Shown piece by piece: positions 1-7,494 of a DNA stretch of 16,051 bases. Every line of letters starts with the position of its first letter. Within the stretch, counting starts at the first letter, position 1. Both the position numbers and the translations under genes were made by a program. Source of the DNA: Pelagibacteraceae bacterium BACL5 MAG-120820-bin39. Its GTDB lineage: Bacteria > Pseudomonadota > Alphaproteobacteria > Pelagibacterales > Pelagibacteraceae. The DNA is taken from the NCBI GenBank assembly GCA_001438335.1, contig LIBV01000011.1, positions 1 to 16,051 of the forward strand, read 5' to 3'. The notes under the pieces are model-generated. The model ran no database searches and had not been told where the DNA came from. It saw nothing but the letters and a program-made list of their open reading frames with translations.

Positions 1-171
1 AATCAGAGATCCCTGGGCACACATATAATATGCTAGCGGATATCCCAAAAAGCTTGCAGAGTTTATGCTTGACCCAAACATAAAAACGACATAACCAAAA
101 AAGAACCAGATGGCTAATGTTATCCACATCAGTCCCCTGGTTTTTTCCCAGTGCTTTTCTTTGTTACTCAT
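1..171 (-). CDS. DUF4212 sodium/solute symporter small subunit (partial, N-terminal 57 residues)
   Basis: The reading frame starts at an ATG whose first base is 171 and runs off the left edge without a stop, giving 57 residues. It has a charged N-terminus (residues 1-13), a hydrophobic segment at about 15-34 and then the motif FLGYPLAYYMCAQGS at about 41-55. This order, one membrane helix followed by a G-[FY]-P-L-x-[FY]-x-x-x-Q-G-S block, is typical of the DUF4212 family. Those are small two-helix membrane proteins normally encoded just before a large sodium/solute symporter subunit related to acetate permeases. The large subunit would lie outside the window to the left. The gene has a clear Shine-Dalgarno sequence. 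The substrate cannot be read from this subunit; the nearby acs suggests a short-chain acid such as acetate, which is inference. Confidence 0.8.
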   Translation of the reverse strand, partial: MSNKEKHWEKTRGLMWITLAIWFFFGYVVFMFGSSINSASFLGYPLAYYMCAQGSLI

Positions 172-177
172 TTTTTT

Positions 178-183
178 CCTCCC
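178..183 (-). promoter_or_regulatory. Shine-Dalgarno site of the DUF4212 gene
   Basis: On the minus strand the bases read GGGAGG, six bases before the ATG at 171. This is the only strong, well-spaced Shine-Dalgarno sequence I found before any start in the window, and it fixes the start of this gene. Confidence 0.75.
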
Positions 184-228
184 TATAGGTTTAAAGAATC
201 AAGATTACCCATAATTAAATAGAAATAA

Positions 229-265
229 ACACTAAAAAATAATCATTTTGGGCAGTTTTTAGTGT
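229..265. repeat. Perfect 10-bp inverted repeat in a divergent intergenic region
   Basis: ACACTAAAAA at 229-238 is repeated in perfect inverted orientation as TTTTTAGTGT at 256-265, with a 17-base spacer. It sits between two divergently transcribed genes (starts at 171 and 288). It could be an operator for a dimeric regulator or an RNA hairpin in a leader. Neither side is a convincing intrinsic terminator, because the stem is AT-rich and the uridine run is poor. A TATAAC at 275-280 lies about one -10 spacing before the ATG at 288, so the plus-strand gene might have a very short leader. Confidence 0.45.
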
Positions 266-287
266 AAAAACAACTATAACAAGAAAA

Positions 288-905
288 ATGTCTTTATTTA
301 AATTTAAACTAAGTGATTTGAAATATTTTGGTGAATTTTTTGCGCCGGTTATAAAAAGTTTAAAACCTAAAAAAAAAATTACAAATATTCAGGATTTAAA
401 AGATTTTGTTCAAAAAAAATCTGCCTGGGTAAGTCAAACTACTCTTTATGGTTATCTTAAAACCAGAATGGGTGCAAAATACGTTTTGATGTTTAATGAT
501 GAAATTTTCTTAACTTCAGTCAATAAAGCTAAATGGAATATTTATGTAGACGCTATCCAAGATTTAAACTTGTATTGTTTATCTTACCTTAAAGCTCATC
601 AAATATTTGATGGTACCTCAAAAGCCAATGAAGTCTTTAAAGAAATTTTGGAGGAAGAATTAAATAATGAATTACCAAATGATATTAAAGAAAGAGCAGA
701 AAAAAGTTTTTTAGAAAAATTAAATAAAATAAATTGGGACACCCATTTTCAGAATTTACCTTTTAACGACAGTGCTTTATCTTTGTATCACTGGTCTCCC
801 ATCGCAGATGAATTGAAAACATTAGATCGAAAAATAGTTTTAAATTCTATGATTTTAAAATGGGATAATATTAAAAAAGAATTTGAAGACTTAATTAATT
901 TTTAA
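288..905 (+). CDS. conserved protein of unknown function, alphaproteobacterial type
   Basis: A 205-residue soluble protein with no signal peptide and no obvious membrane segment. Likely conserved blocks are WVSQTTLYGYLKTRMG at about 47-62 and, near the C-terminus, LYHWSPIADELKTLDRKIV at about 166-184. From memory, this pattern resembles a protein found across Alphaproteobacteria that is sometimes labelled esterase, but I see no GxSxG serine-hydrolase motif to support that name. The start at 288 follows a purine-rich AAGAAAAA stretch rather than a true Shine-Dalgarno. The gene is divergent from the symporter subunit and convergent with acs, sharing its last bases with the acs stop codon. Function is unknown; the coding call is secure because composition and length fit and nothing competes with it on the other strand. 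Confidence 0.85.
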   Translation: MSLFKFKLSDLKYFGEFFAPVIKSLKPKKKITNIQDLKDFVQKKSAWVSQTTLYGYLKTRMGAKYVLMFNDEIFLTSVNKAKWNIYVDAIQDLNLYCLSYLKAHQIFDGTSKANEVFKEILEEELNNELPNDIKERAEKSFLEKLNKINWDTHFQNLPFNDSALSLYHWSPIADELKTLDRKIVLNSMILKWDNIKKEFEDLINF

Positions 906-2932
906 ATATTTTTTCTATTTTCAACTAAACTTTTTACAACACTTGGATCTGCTAAAGTAGTTGTGTCCCCTAATTGGTTATGTTCGTTAGCTGCAATTTT
1001 TCTTAAAATTCTTCTCATAATTTTACCAGATCTTGTTTTAGGTAATCCTGGAGTAAAGTGAATTAAATCTGGTGTAGCTAGTGGGCCAATTTGTTTTCTA
1101 ACCCAAAGTTTTAAATCTCTTTCAAGATCTCCATTTTCTTTTTCGCCAACATTTAAAGTTACATAGCAGTAAAGACCATTTCCTTTAATATCATGAGGAT
1201 AGCCAACCACTGCTGCTTCAGCAACTTTTGGATGAGCTACAAAAGCACTTTCAATTTCTGCTGTACCCAAATTATGTCCTGATACAATAATTACATCGTC
1301 CACTCTTCCTGTGATCCAATAATATCCATCTTTATCTCTTCGACAGCCATCACCGGTGAAATATTTTCCATCAAATTGAGAAAAATAAGTATCTATAAAT
1401 CTTTGATGATCTCCATAAACGGTTCTCATTTGCCCTGGCCAAGATTGAGCTATACACAATCTTCCTTCACCAGCACCCTTAATTTCATTGCCTTTTTGAT
1501 CAACTAAAACAGGTTTAATGCCATAGAATGGTTTTGTGGCAGATCCTGGTTTTAAATTCATGGCTCCCGTTTGTGGAGCAATCATAATTCCTCCAGTTTC
1601 AGTTTGCCACCAGGTATCAACTATTGGACAATTAGAATTTCCAACTATTTTATAATACCACATCCAAGCTTCTGGATTAATTGGTTCACCGACAGTGCCT
1701 AAAAGTTTTAAAGATTTTCTAGAAGTTTTTTTAACTGGTTTATCACCTTCACGCATCAACGCTCTAATTGCGGTAGGGGCTGTGTAAAAAATATTAACTT
1801 TAAATTTATCAATAATTTGCCACCATCTCGAAGTATCTGGGTAGTTAGGAATACCTTCAAACATAAGGGTAGTAGCACCATTCGCTAAAGGTCCATAGAT
1901 AATATAACTATGACCTGTAACCCAACCAATATCTGCAGTGCACCAATAAATATCTTTTTGTTTATAATTAAAAATATATTGATGGGTCATTGATGCATAA
2001 ACCATATACCCACCTGTAGTGTGTAAAACTCCCTTAGGTTTTCCAGTTGATCCAGATGTATATAAAATAAATAATGGATCTTCCGCATTCATTTCTTCAG
2101 GCTCACAATTATTTGAAACATCTTTAATTAGATCATGATACCAAACATCTCGATCATAATCCCAGTCTATTGGATTACCTGTTCTTTTAACTACAATACA
2201 TTTTTTAACATCTGGACATTTTCTTAAAGCTTCATCGGTAGTTGCTTTAAGTGGAATTGTTTTGCCGCCTCTAACACCTTCATCAGCTGTAATAATATAT
2301 TCAGATTCACAATCATTAACTCTTCCTGAAATAGAGTCTGCTGAGAAACCTCCAAAAATAATAGAATGAACAGCACCTATTCTTGCACAAGCTAACATTA
2401 AAATAGCTAGCTCTGGGATCATAGTTAAATAAATTGTAACTCGATCTCCTTTTTTAATTCCTAATTTTTTAAGACCGTTTGCAGCCTTTGAAACTTTTTG
2501 ATGAAGCTGTTTGTAGGTAATAGTTTGTGTATCTTTAGGATCATCACCAACCCAAATAATTGCAGTTTTATCTTTTTTATCTTTTAAATGTCTATCAATA
2601 CAATTTGCTGATGCATTTAAAGTTCCGTCTTCAAACCACTTAATATTAACTTCCTTTTTACTATACTTAACATCTTTAATTTTTTTATATGGTTTTATCC
2701 AAGTAATTCTTTTTCCTTCTTTTTTCCAAAATTCATCATTATTTTTAATCGATTCAGAATATTTTTTTTCATATTGATCCTTACTTGCCAAACTAGCTTT
2801 CACCCATTCAGGTTTAGTTTTAATTATAAGCTCCTGATCCTTTGAAATATTTTGATTTTTTATTTTTTTAAAAGTTTTTTTTACTTTCTTTGAAATATTT
2901 TTTTTTGTCTTATTTTTTTTTTTTAAGGGCAT
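902..2932 (-). CDS. acs: acetyl-CoA synthetase (AMP-forming)
   Basis: This 676-residue protein activates acetate with ATP and CoA to acetyl-CoA through acetyl-AMP in the cytoplasm. Landmarks are the ATP-binding P-loop YTSGSTGKPKG (291-301), the adenylation motif VDTWWQTETGG (438-448, with the tryptophan that limits the acyl pocket), YFTGDG (524-529), the hinge-region motif GRVDD (542-546), and the C-terminal PKTRSGK (631-637), whose lysine is the catalytic residue usually controlled by acetylation. Length and similarity match Acs rather than propionyl-CoA synthetase. Unusually, residues 1-31 are an extra lysine-rich segment (13 Lys in the first 27) before the normal Acs N-terminus. No other methionine occurs before residue 171, but a later non-ATG start cannot be excluded. 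Acs is last in a tsaD/EVE/acs operon, 15 bases after the EVE gene, with no clear Shine-Dalgarno. Its stop overlaps the stop of the opposing gene. Confidence 0.97.
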   Translation of the reverse strand: MPLKKKNKTKKNISKKVKKTFKKIKNQNISKDQELIIKTKPEWVKASLASKDQYEKKYSESIKNNDEFWKKEGKRITWIKPYKKIKDVKYSKKEVNIKWFEDGTLNASANCIDRHLKDKKDKTAIIWVGDDPKDTQTITYKQLHQKVSKAANGLKKLGIKKGDRVTIYLTMIPELAILMLACARIGAVHSIIFGGFSADSISGRVNDCESEYIITADEGVRGGKTIPLKATTDEALRKCPDVKKCIVVKRTGNPIDWDYDRDVWYHDLIKDVSNNCEPEEMNAEDPLFILYTSGSTGKPKGVLHTTGGYMVYASMTHQYIFNYKQKDIYWCTADIGWVTGHSYIIYGPLANGATTLMFEGIPNYPDTSRWWQIIDKFKVNIFYTAPTAIRALMREGDKPVKKTSRKSLKLLGTVGEPINPEAWMWYYKIVGNSNCPIVDTWWQTETGGIMIAPQTGAMNLKPGSATKPFYGIKPVLVDQKGNEIKGAGEGRLCIAQSWPGQMRTVYGDHQRFIDTYFSQFDGKYFTGDGCRRDKDGYYWITGRVDDVIIVSGHNLGTAEIESAFVAHPKVAEAAVVGYPHDIKGNGLYCYVTLNVGEKENGDLERDLKLWVRKQIGPLATPDLIHFTPGLPKTRSGKIMRRILRKIAANEHNQLGDTTTLADPSVVKSLVENRKNI

Positions 2933-2947
2933 AGGAATTTTTTATAT

Positions 2948-3361
2948 TTAAATTTTACTCATGTTATTTATAATTTTCCAGCTTATAGAGTCTATAGGCA
3001 TTACGGATAATCTGCTTTGTCTAATTAAGGATAAATGGCTTAATTTCTTATTATTTTTAATACTTTCTAGTGTTACAGGCTTATCTAATTTTTTCTTAAA
3101 CCTAACTGTAACAGCAACAAATCTTTGAGATTTATCTGTTTTATCTAAATAAGCTTCTTTGATCACTTCAACAATACCAACAATCTCTTTTCCAATATTT
3201 GAGTGATAAAAAAAACAAAGATCTCCTTGTTTCATACTTTTTAAATTTTTTGCTGCTTGATAATTTCTAACTCCATCCCAGGTTGCTCCTTTAACCCCAG
3301 CTTTTTTTTGTTGATCAATTGACCAAACATCGGGTTCTGATTTAAGTAACCAATATTGCAT
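2948..3361 (-). CDS. EVE domain protein
   Basis: A 137-residue single-domain EVE protein of the family that includes human thymocyte nuclear protein 1, in the PUA-like fold. It begins MQYWLLKSEPDVWSID and carries WDGVRNYQAAKNLKSMKQGD (28-47), then FFYHS (50-54) and IVGIVEV (60-66). These are the characteristic family blocks around the nucleotide-binding pocket. EVE domains elsewhere bind modified bases in DNA or RNA; the bacterial stand-alone form has no settled role. The start codon overlaps the tsaD stop (TAATG), which suggests translational coupling. Lying between a tRNA-modifying enzyme and acs is a common alphaproteobacterial arrangement, so a link to modified nucleotides in tRNA is possible but not shown. 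Confidence 0.93.
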   Translation of the reverse strand: MQYWLLKSEPDVWSIDQQKKAGVKGATWDGVRNYQAAKNLKSMKQGDLCFFYHSNIGKEIVGIVEVIKEAYLDKTDKSQRFVAVTVRFKKKLDKPVTLESIKNNKKLSHLSLIRQSRLSVMPIDSISWKIINNMSKI

Positions 3362-4434
3362 TATAGTTCAACACCTGCACCTTTTAAAAACAAGGCATCT
3401 TCATCAAGTGGCCATCTAGGTTTTGCAGGATGATCTAACTTATCAAATTTTTGTAATTTAAATTTTTCAAGTCCAACCATTGCTATCATCGCAGCATTAT
3501 CACCACATAGTTCCAGTGGTGGAAAAATATATTCATAAGACTCTTCTTCACAAAGTTTAATCAACATATTTCTAATATTTTTATTAGCGGCTACACCACC
3601 GGCTACTACAAATTTTTTTTGATTAATACCATTTATTTTTTCAAATTCTCTAAAAGCTATTTTTGTTTTTTTATATAAAATTTCTTCAATTGTATTTTGA
3701 AATGATGCGGCAAGGTCAAATTTATCTTGGTCAGTTTTTATATTTTTGGAAATTCTTAAAACTGCAGTTTTTAATCCCGCGAAAGACAAATTGCATCCAC
3801 CTTTATTAAAAATTGGTTTTGGCAAATCAAATTTTTTAGGATCTCCTTTTTTTGCTAATATTTCAATTTGTGGACCTCCAGGAAATTCTATTCCAAGAAG
3901 CTTTGCGGTTTTATCAAAAGCCTCTCCAAGTGCATCATCTATAGTTGTTCCTAGTCTTTTATAGTCTCCCAAATTTTTTACATTTAAAAATTGTGAATGG
4001 CCACCAGAGATTAAAAGTAACAAATACGGATAATTAAGATTTGAATTTAATTTAGGACTAAGCGCATGACCTTCTAAATGATTAACGGCTATGAAGGGTT
4101 TGTTTAATGTTGATGCCAAAGTTTTTCCAAAACTTAAACCTACAGATAGGCAAACAATTAACCCTGGTCCTGCTGTAGATGCTATTGCATCTATGTTTTG
4201 AATATTAATTTGACTATCTTTAATTGCTCTATCAACTATCCAATCAATTTTTTCCAAATGTGATCTTGCAGCAAGCTCAGGAACAACTCCTCCAAACTCT
4301 TTATGAACATCAACTTGACTTGAAATAATATTTGATAAAACTATTGGTAATCCTTGTTCATTTTCACTGATTATTGCTGCAGCAGTTTCGTCACAGCTAG
4401 ATTCTATTCCAAGAATTAATGGTTTTTTACTCAT
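3361..4434 (-). CDS. tsaD: tRNA N6-threonylcarbamoyladenosine transferase TsaD
   Basis: A 357-residue cytoplasmic enzyme that, with TsaB and TsaE, transfers the threonylcarbamoyl group onto A37 of ANN-decoding tRNAs. The start is MSKKPLILGIESSCDETAAA, the typical ASKHA-fold opening with the ATP-binding strand and the ESSCDET motif. PELAARSHLEKI (52-63) and HLEGH (119-123) follow; the two histidines of the latter bind the metal. SGGHSQF and, near the C-terminus, CGDNAAMIA are also present. The length is normal. It is the first gene of a minus-strand operon with the EVE gene and acs, and is divergent from hemC across 58 bp. No Shine-Dalgarno is visible before the start. Confidence 0.97.
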   Translation of the reverse strand: MSKKPLILGIESSCDETAAAIISENEQGLPIVLSNIISSQVDVHKEFGGVVPELAARSHLEKIDWIVDRAIKDSQINIQNIDAIASTAGPGLIVCLSVGLSFGKTLASTLNKPFIAVNHLEGHALSPKLNSNLNYPYLLLLISGGHSQFLNVKNLGDYKRLGTTIDDALGEAFDKTAKLLGIEFPGGPQIEILAKKGDPKKFDLPKPIFNKGGCNLSFAGLKTAVLRISKNIKTDQDKFDLAASFQNTIEEILYKKTKIAFREFEKINGINQKKFVVAGGVAANKNIRNMLIKLCEEESYEYIFPPLELCGDNAAMIAMVGLEKFKLQKFDKLDHPAKPRWPLDEDALFLKGAGVEL

Positions 4435-4451
4435 TCAAATAGTTTCTATTA

Positions 4452-4461
4452 ATTGTACAAT
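4452..4461. promoter_or_regulatory. candidate bidirectional promoter: palindrome with a -10-like hexamer on both strands
   Basis: ATTGTACAAT is a perfect 10-bp palindrome in the 58-bp gap between divergent tsaD and hemC. It reads TACAAT, a good -10 hexamer, on the plus strand at 4456-4461 and on the minus strand at 4457-4452. Predicted starts would give a leader of roughly 25 bases for hemC and about 10 bases for tsaD. No convincing -35 hexamer is seen on either side. An operator is the alternative reading. This is prediction from sequence only. Confidence 0.4.
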
Positions 4462-4492
4462 CTCATTACAAGAAGGAAATATAAAATAATTA

Positions 4493-5413
4493 ATGAAAAA
4501 AAGAAAAATAGTTATTGGCTCTAGAGGAAGTAAGTTAGCTTTGATTTATGCAAATAGGGCGAAGTCTGCAATATTAGAACATACAGAAATAGAAAATACT
4601 GAAATAGAGATTAAAATGATTGTTACTAAGGGCGATCAGGTTCAAGATATAAGATTATCAGAGATAGGTGGCAAAGGGTTGTTTTCAAAAAATATTGAAA
4701 ATGAACTTTTAAACCAAGAAATAGATATTGCCGTTCATGCTCTTAAAGACATGCCAGCAAATGAAAATATTGATTTACACACAAATTCATTTTTATCCAG
4801 AAATGATCCGAGAGAAATTTTAATTTCTAACAATAAATTAAAATTAAATGACTTAAAACCAAATGCAATTATTGGCACTTCTTCTTTTAGAAGAGAATTT
4901 CAAATTAAAAAAATTAGAAATGATTTGAGTTGCAAACTTATCAGAGGCAATGTTGACACCAGAATTCAAAAATTAGAGGATGGATTATATGATGCAATAA
5001 TTTTATCTTATGCAGGCATCAAATCTTTGATGCTAGAAAATAAAATTACACAAATATTTTCAACAAAAGAAATTATCCCAAGTGCTGGACAAGGAGTCAT
5101 TGCATTACAGTGTAGAAAAAATGATAATGAGGTAATATCAATTTTAGATAAAATAAATGATCAAAAAACTCATTTTAGTGTTCTTGCGGAAAGAAATATA
5201 TTGAAAGTTCTAGAAGGAGATTGTGAGACAGCTGTTGGAGCATATGCAACAATAGAGGATAATCAAATTTACTTAGAGGCAGAATTATTTTCACTAGATG
5301 GATCCCAAAGATTTTACCATAAAGATGCTGATTTAATAAAAAATGCTGAGACTTTAGGTGTTAAAATGGGTAAATATTTAAAAAAAATATCTAATAACTC
5401 ATATAAAAAATAA
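4493..5413 (+). CDS. hemC: hydroxymethylbilane synthase (porphobilinogen deaminase)
   Basis: A 306-residue cytoplasmic enzyme that joins four porphobilinogen units into hydroxymethylbilane in haem and other tetrapyrrole synthesis. Visible family marks are IGSRGSKLAL (8-17), the catalytic VHALKDMP (81-88, Asp86), IGTSSFRRE (127-135), RGNVDTRIQKL (151-161) and the cofactor attachment site LEGDCETAVGAYA, with Cys244 holding the dipyrromethane cofactor. The last motif is EGDCET rather than the more usual EGGC[QS], a mild variant. It is the first gene of a plus-strand operon; hemD starts one base after the stop. Confidence 0.97.
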   Translation: MKKRKIVIGSRGSKLALIYANRAKSAILEHTEIENTEIEIKMIVTKGDQVQDIRLSEIGGKGLFSKNIENELLNQEIDIAVHALKDMPANENIDLHTNSFLSRNDPREILISNNKLKLNDLKPNAIIGTSSFRREFQIKKIRNDLSCKLIRGNVDTRIQKLEDGLYDAIILSYAGIKSLMLENKITQIFSTKEIIPSAGQGVIALQCRKNDNEVISILDKINDQKTHFSVLAERNILKVLEGDCETAVGAYATIEDNQIYLEAELFSLDGSQRFYHKDADLIKNAETLGVKMGKYLKKISNNSYKK

Positions 5414-5414
5414 T

Positions 5415-6113
5415 ATGCATATTTTATTAACAAGACCACTAGAAGATAGTCAAGAAATGATAGTTAATTTTAGTAATCTTGGACACCAAGTTTCTCATTT
5501 GCCACTCTTGAGTGTAGAGCCAATTGAATATGATCAAAGCCTTATAAAAAATTATAAGGCAATTATTTTTACAAGTGCAAATGCAATTAAGTATTTGAGT
5601 CATAAAGACTTGGATAAAAATTGTTTTTGTTTTTGTGTAGGTTCTGCAACAGAAAAAAAAGCAAGGAGTTTTGGATTTCAAAATGTAATTGCAGCAGAAG
5701 GCAATGTAAGAAACTTAAGAGAATTAATTTTAAGAAATTTTAATCAAAATAATGGAAAAATTTTATATATCAGTGGGGAACAGATATCAGTCGATCTAGA
5801 CCAACAACTAATCAATGATGGATATGTTGTTGAAAGAATAATTAATTACAGAACTAATCATATAGAGATTTTTGATGAAAAATTTGTTGATCAATTAAAG
5901 TTAAAAATGCCTGATATTACATATATTTATTCTCAAAATAGCGCAGTTAGTTTTTTGAATTTTATTAAAAGATATCAATTAGAGAGTCTTTGGATGAATA
6001 CTAATTTAATGTGTATTGGTGAGAAAGCCTCGTCTATATTAAATGAAATCAAGTGGAAAAAAATATTTCTTTTTAATCCTGGAGAAGAAGAATTTTTGTT
6101 ATATAAAATTTAA
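5415..6113 (+). CDS. hemD: uroporphyrinogen-III synthase
   Basis: This 232-residue protein starts MHILLTRPLEDSQEM, the usual opening of HemD, and has IIFTSANAIKYL (50-61), where family members have a [FV]TSxxA[VI] block. A second alpha/beta half follows, with ITYIYSQNSAVSFL matching the expected second-domain strand and loop, and a CIGEKAS block near the C-terminus. The family is poorly conserved, so position helps: it lies one base after hemC, and it would close and invert the D ring of the HemC product to give uroporphyrinogen III. The length is slightly short but within the family range. Two bases separate it from the next gene. Confidence 0.9.
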   Translation: MHILLTRPLEDSQEMIVNFSNLGHQVSHLPLLSVEPIEYDQSLIKNYKAIIFTSANAIKYLSHKDLDKNCFCFCVGSATEKKARSFGFQNVIAAEGNVRNLRELILRNFNQNNGKILYISGEQISVDLDQQLINDGYVVERIINYRTNHIEIFDEKFVDQLKLKMPDITYIYSQNSAVSFLNFIKRYQLESLWMNTNLMCIGEKASSILNEIKWKKIFLFNPGEEEFLLYKI

Positions 6114-6115
6114 TT

Positions 6116-7201
6116 ATGGAACTAATTAATAACTTTTCTGAGGTTTTCTTATCTGTATGGAAGCAAGGAATTTTAGGAGTAGATATTTTTGAAATTTTAA
6201 TTGGTATTGGAATATTTTTTATATTTTTAATATTCAGAGGAATAATCAGTAAAATAATAATAAAAAAATTAGAATTAATTGCAAAAAAAAGCACTAATAA
6301 ATTAGATGATACATTTGTAAGTTCTTTAACTGGTCCAGCTAGATTTTTGCCAATTGTTTTGGGTTTTTTTATCGCAAGTTATTATATGTCTTTTTCTATT
6401 GATGGTAGAGAAGTAGTAGACACAATTAATCGAACTTTAATTACAATATTAATCTTTTGGATCATTCATCAAATAGTAGAACCAGTTTCTTATATATTAA
6501 GTGGTTTAGATCAATTGCTAACAAGAGAATTAATTGGTTGGATAATTAAATCTCTTAAAATATTAATTTTTATTCTTGGTCTAGCAGCAGTATTAGAATT
6601 ATGGGGCATTAAAATTGGACCAATAATAGCAGGACTTGGATTGTTTGGTGTGGCAGTAGCTTTAGGAGCGCAAGATTTATTTAAAAATTTAATTTCTGGA
6701 ATTTTAGTTTTAGTCGAAAAAAGATTTAAAATTGGAGATTGGATTTTGGTTGAGGGAGTTATTGAAGGCATTGTAGAGAAAATTGGCTTTAGATCTACTT
6801 CTGTTAGAAAATTTGACAAGTCTTTAGCTATTATTCCCAACTTTCAATTTGCTGAAAATGCAGTTGTGAATGTAAGTGAAACTTCAAATTGGAGAATCAG
6901 ATGGGTGATAACTCTTCAATACAACACCACGATTGATCAATTAAAAAAAGTAAGAGATGAAATTGAAAAGTATATCAATAATAGTAAAGATTATAATCAT
7001 GCAGCAGGTGTTGCAGTTAGAATAGAAAAGTTTTCTGATAGTTCAATCGATTTGTTGGTTAGATGTTTTACAGCATCTAATAGCTGGAATGATTGGTTGG
7101 AGGTTAAAGAGAGATTAGCAATTGCAACTAAGGAAATAGTTGAAGCTAACGGAGCATCTTTTGCATTTCCAAGTCAGTCAATTTATATCGAAAAGAAATG
7201 A
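6116..7201 (+). CDS. MscS-family mechanosensitive ion channel
   Basis: A 361-residue inner-membrane protein. Hydrophobic segments lie at about 24-46, 76-92, 105-128 and 142-163. They are followed by the glycine/alanine-rich pore helix (IIAGLGLFGVAVALGAQDLF, about 170-189), and then by the MscS beta domain with VEKRFKIGDWI (200-210), FRSTSVRKFD (225-234) and IPNFQFAENAV (240-250). This is the core architecture of small-conductance tension-gated channels that release solutes on osmotic downshock, here with about one extra N-terminal helix relative to the three of E. coli MscS. It overlaps the next gene by ATGA. Nothing in the sequence shows whether it is gated by tension or is a specialised transporter. 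Confidence 0.93.
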   Translation: MELINNFSEVFLSVWKQGILGVDIFEILIGIGIFFIFLIFRGIISKIIIKKLELIAKKSTNKLDDTFVSSLTGPARFLPIVLGFFIASYYMSFSIDGREVVDTINRTLITILIFWIIHQIVEPVSYILSGLDQLLTRELIGWIIKSLKILIFILGLAAVLELWGIKIGPIIAGLGLFGVAVALGAQDLFKNLISGILVLVEKRFKIGDWILVEGVIEGIVEKIGFRSTSVRKFDKSLAIIPNFQFAENAVVNVSETSNWRIRWVITLQYNTTIDQLKKVRDEIEKYINNSKDYNHAAGVAVRIEKFSDSSIDLLVRCFTASNSWNDWLEVKERLAIATKEIVEANGASFAFPSQSIYIEKK

Positions 7202-7488
7202 TTGCTATTTTTTATTTAGCTTTACAAATTTTAAAAATTTATAGCTATGTTGTAATAGCAAATGTTGTTATCAGTTGGTTAATAGCTTTTAATATTCTTA
7301 ATACACAAAATAAATTTGTGTATTCTATTTTAGAGTTATCATATCGTTTAACCGACCCAATTTTAAATAAAATAAGACGATTTTTACCCAATCTAGGTTC
7401 TCTCGATATTTCCCCTGTTGTATTGCTTCTATTGATTTGGTTTGTAGAAATGTGTATGAAGCTCTACATTGCGCCACTAATATTTTAA
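7198..7488 (+). CDS. YggT family membrane protein
   Basis: A 96-residue protein with two hydrophobic segments (about 2-30 and 70-92) separated by a short polar loop containing YRLTDPILNKIRRFLP (49-64). The pattern 'TDP.L..IRR..P..G.lDisPvv' is the YggT signature, and SLDISPVVLLLLIW (68-81) fits it. The role of YggT is poorly defined; links to osmotic tolerance and cell-envelope functions have been proposed. Its start overlaps the stop of the channel gene (ATGA), so the two are probably translated together; folD follows after six bases. Confidence 0.9.
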   Translation: MIAIFYLALQILKIYSYVVIANVVISWLIAFNILNTQNKFVYSILELSYRLTDPILNKIRRFLPNLGSLDISPVVLLLLIWFVEMCMKLYIAPLIF

Positions 7489-7494
7489 AAATTT

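Noticed and set aside
288..905. Annotation of the unknown protein as an esterase
   Set aside because: No GxSxG or other hydrolase motif is visible, so the name would not be supported by the sequence.
3746..3964. A plus-strand open frame of 72 codons inside tsaD
   Set aside because: It is antisense to conserved TsaD sequence with no start context or recognisable domain.
4435..4492. A riboswitch or leader RNA upstream of hemC
   Set aside because: The gap is only 58 bp and is shared with the divergent tsaD promoter; there is no room or conserved structure for a riboswitch.
5439..5681. Minus-strand frame inside hemD with several cysteines
   Set aside because: It is opposite a real gene in a continuous operon; the cysteines come from antisense of lysine- and threonine-type codons rather than a metal motif.
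6073..6294. Minus-strand hydrophobic frame across the hemD/channel junction
   Set aside because: The hydrophobicity is the complement of A-rich and T-rich codons; there is no start context and it overlaps two well-supported genes.
6511..6840. A 109-codon open frame on the minus strand inside the MscS-type channel gene
   Set aside because: It lies wholly within a strongly supported membrane protein gene and its product has no family features; it reads as the antisense shadow of AT-rich coding DNA.
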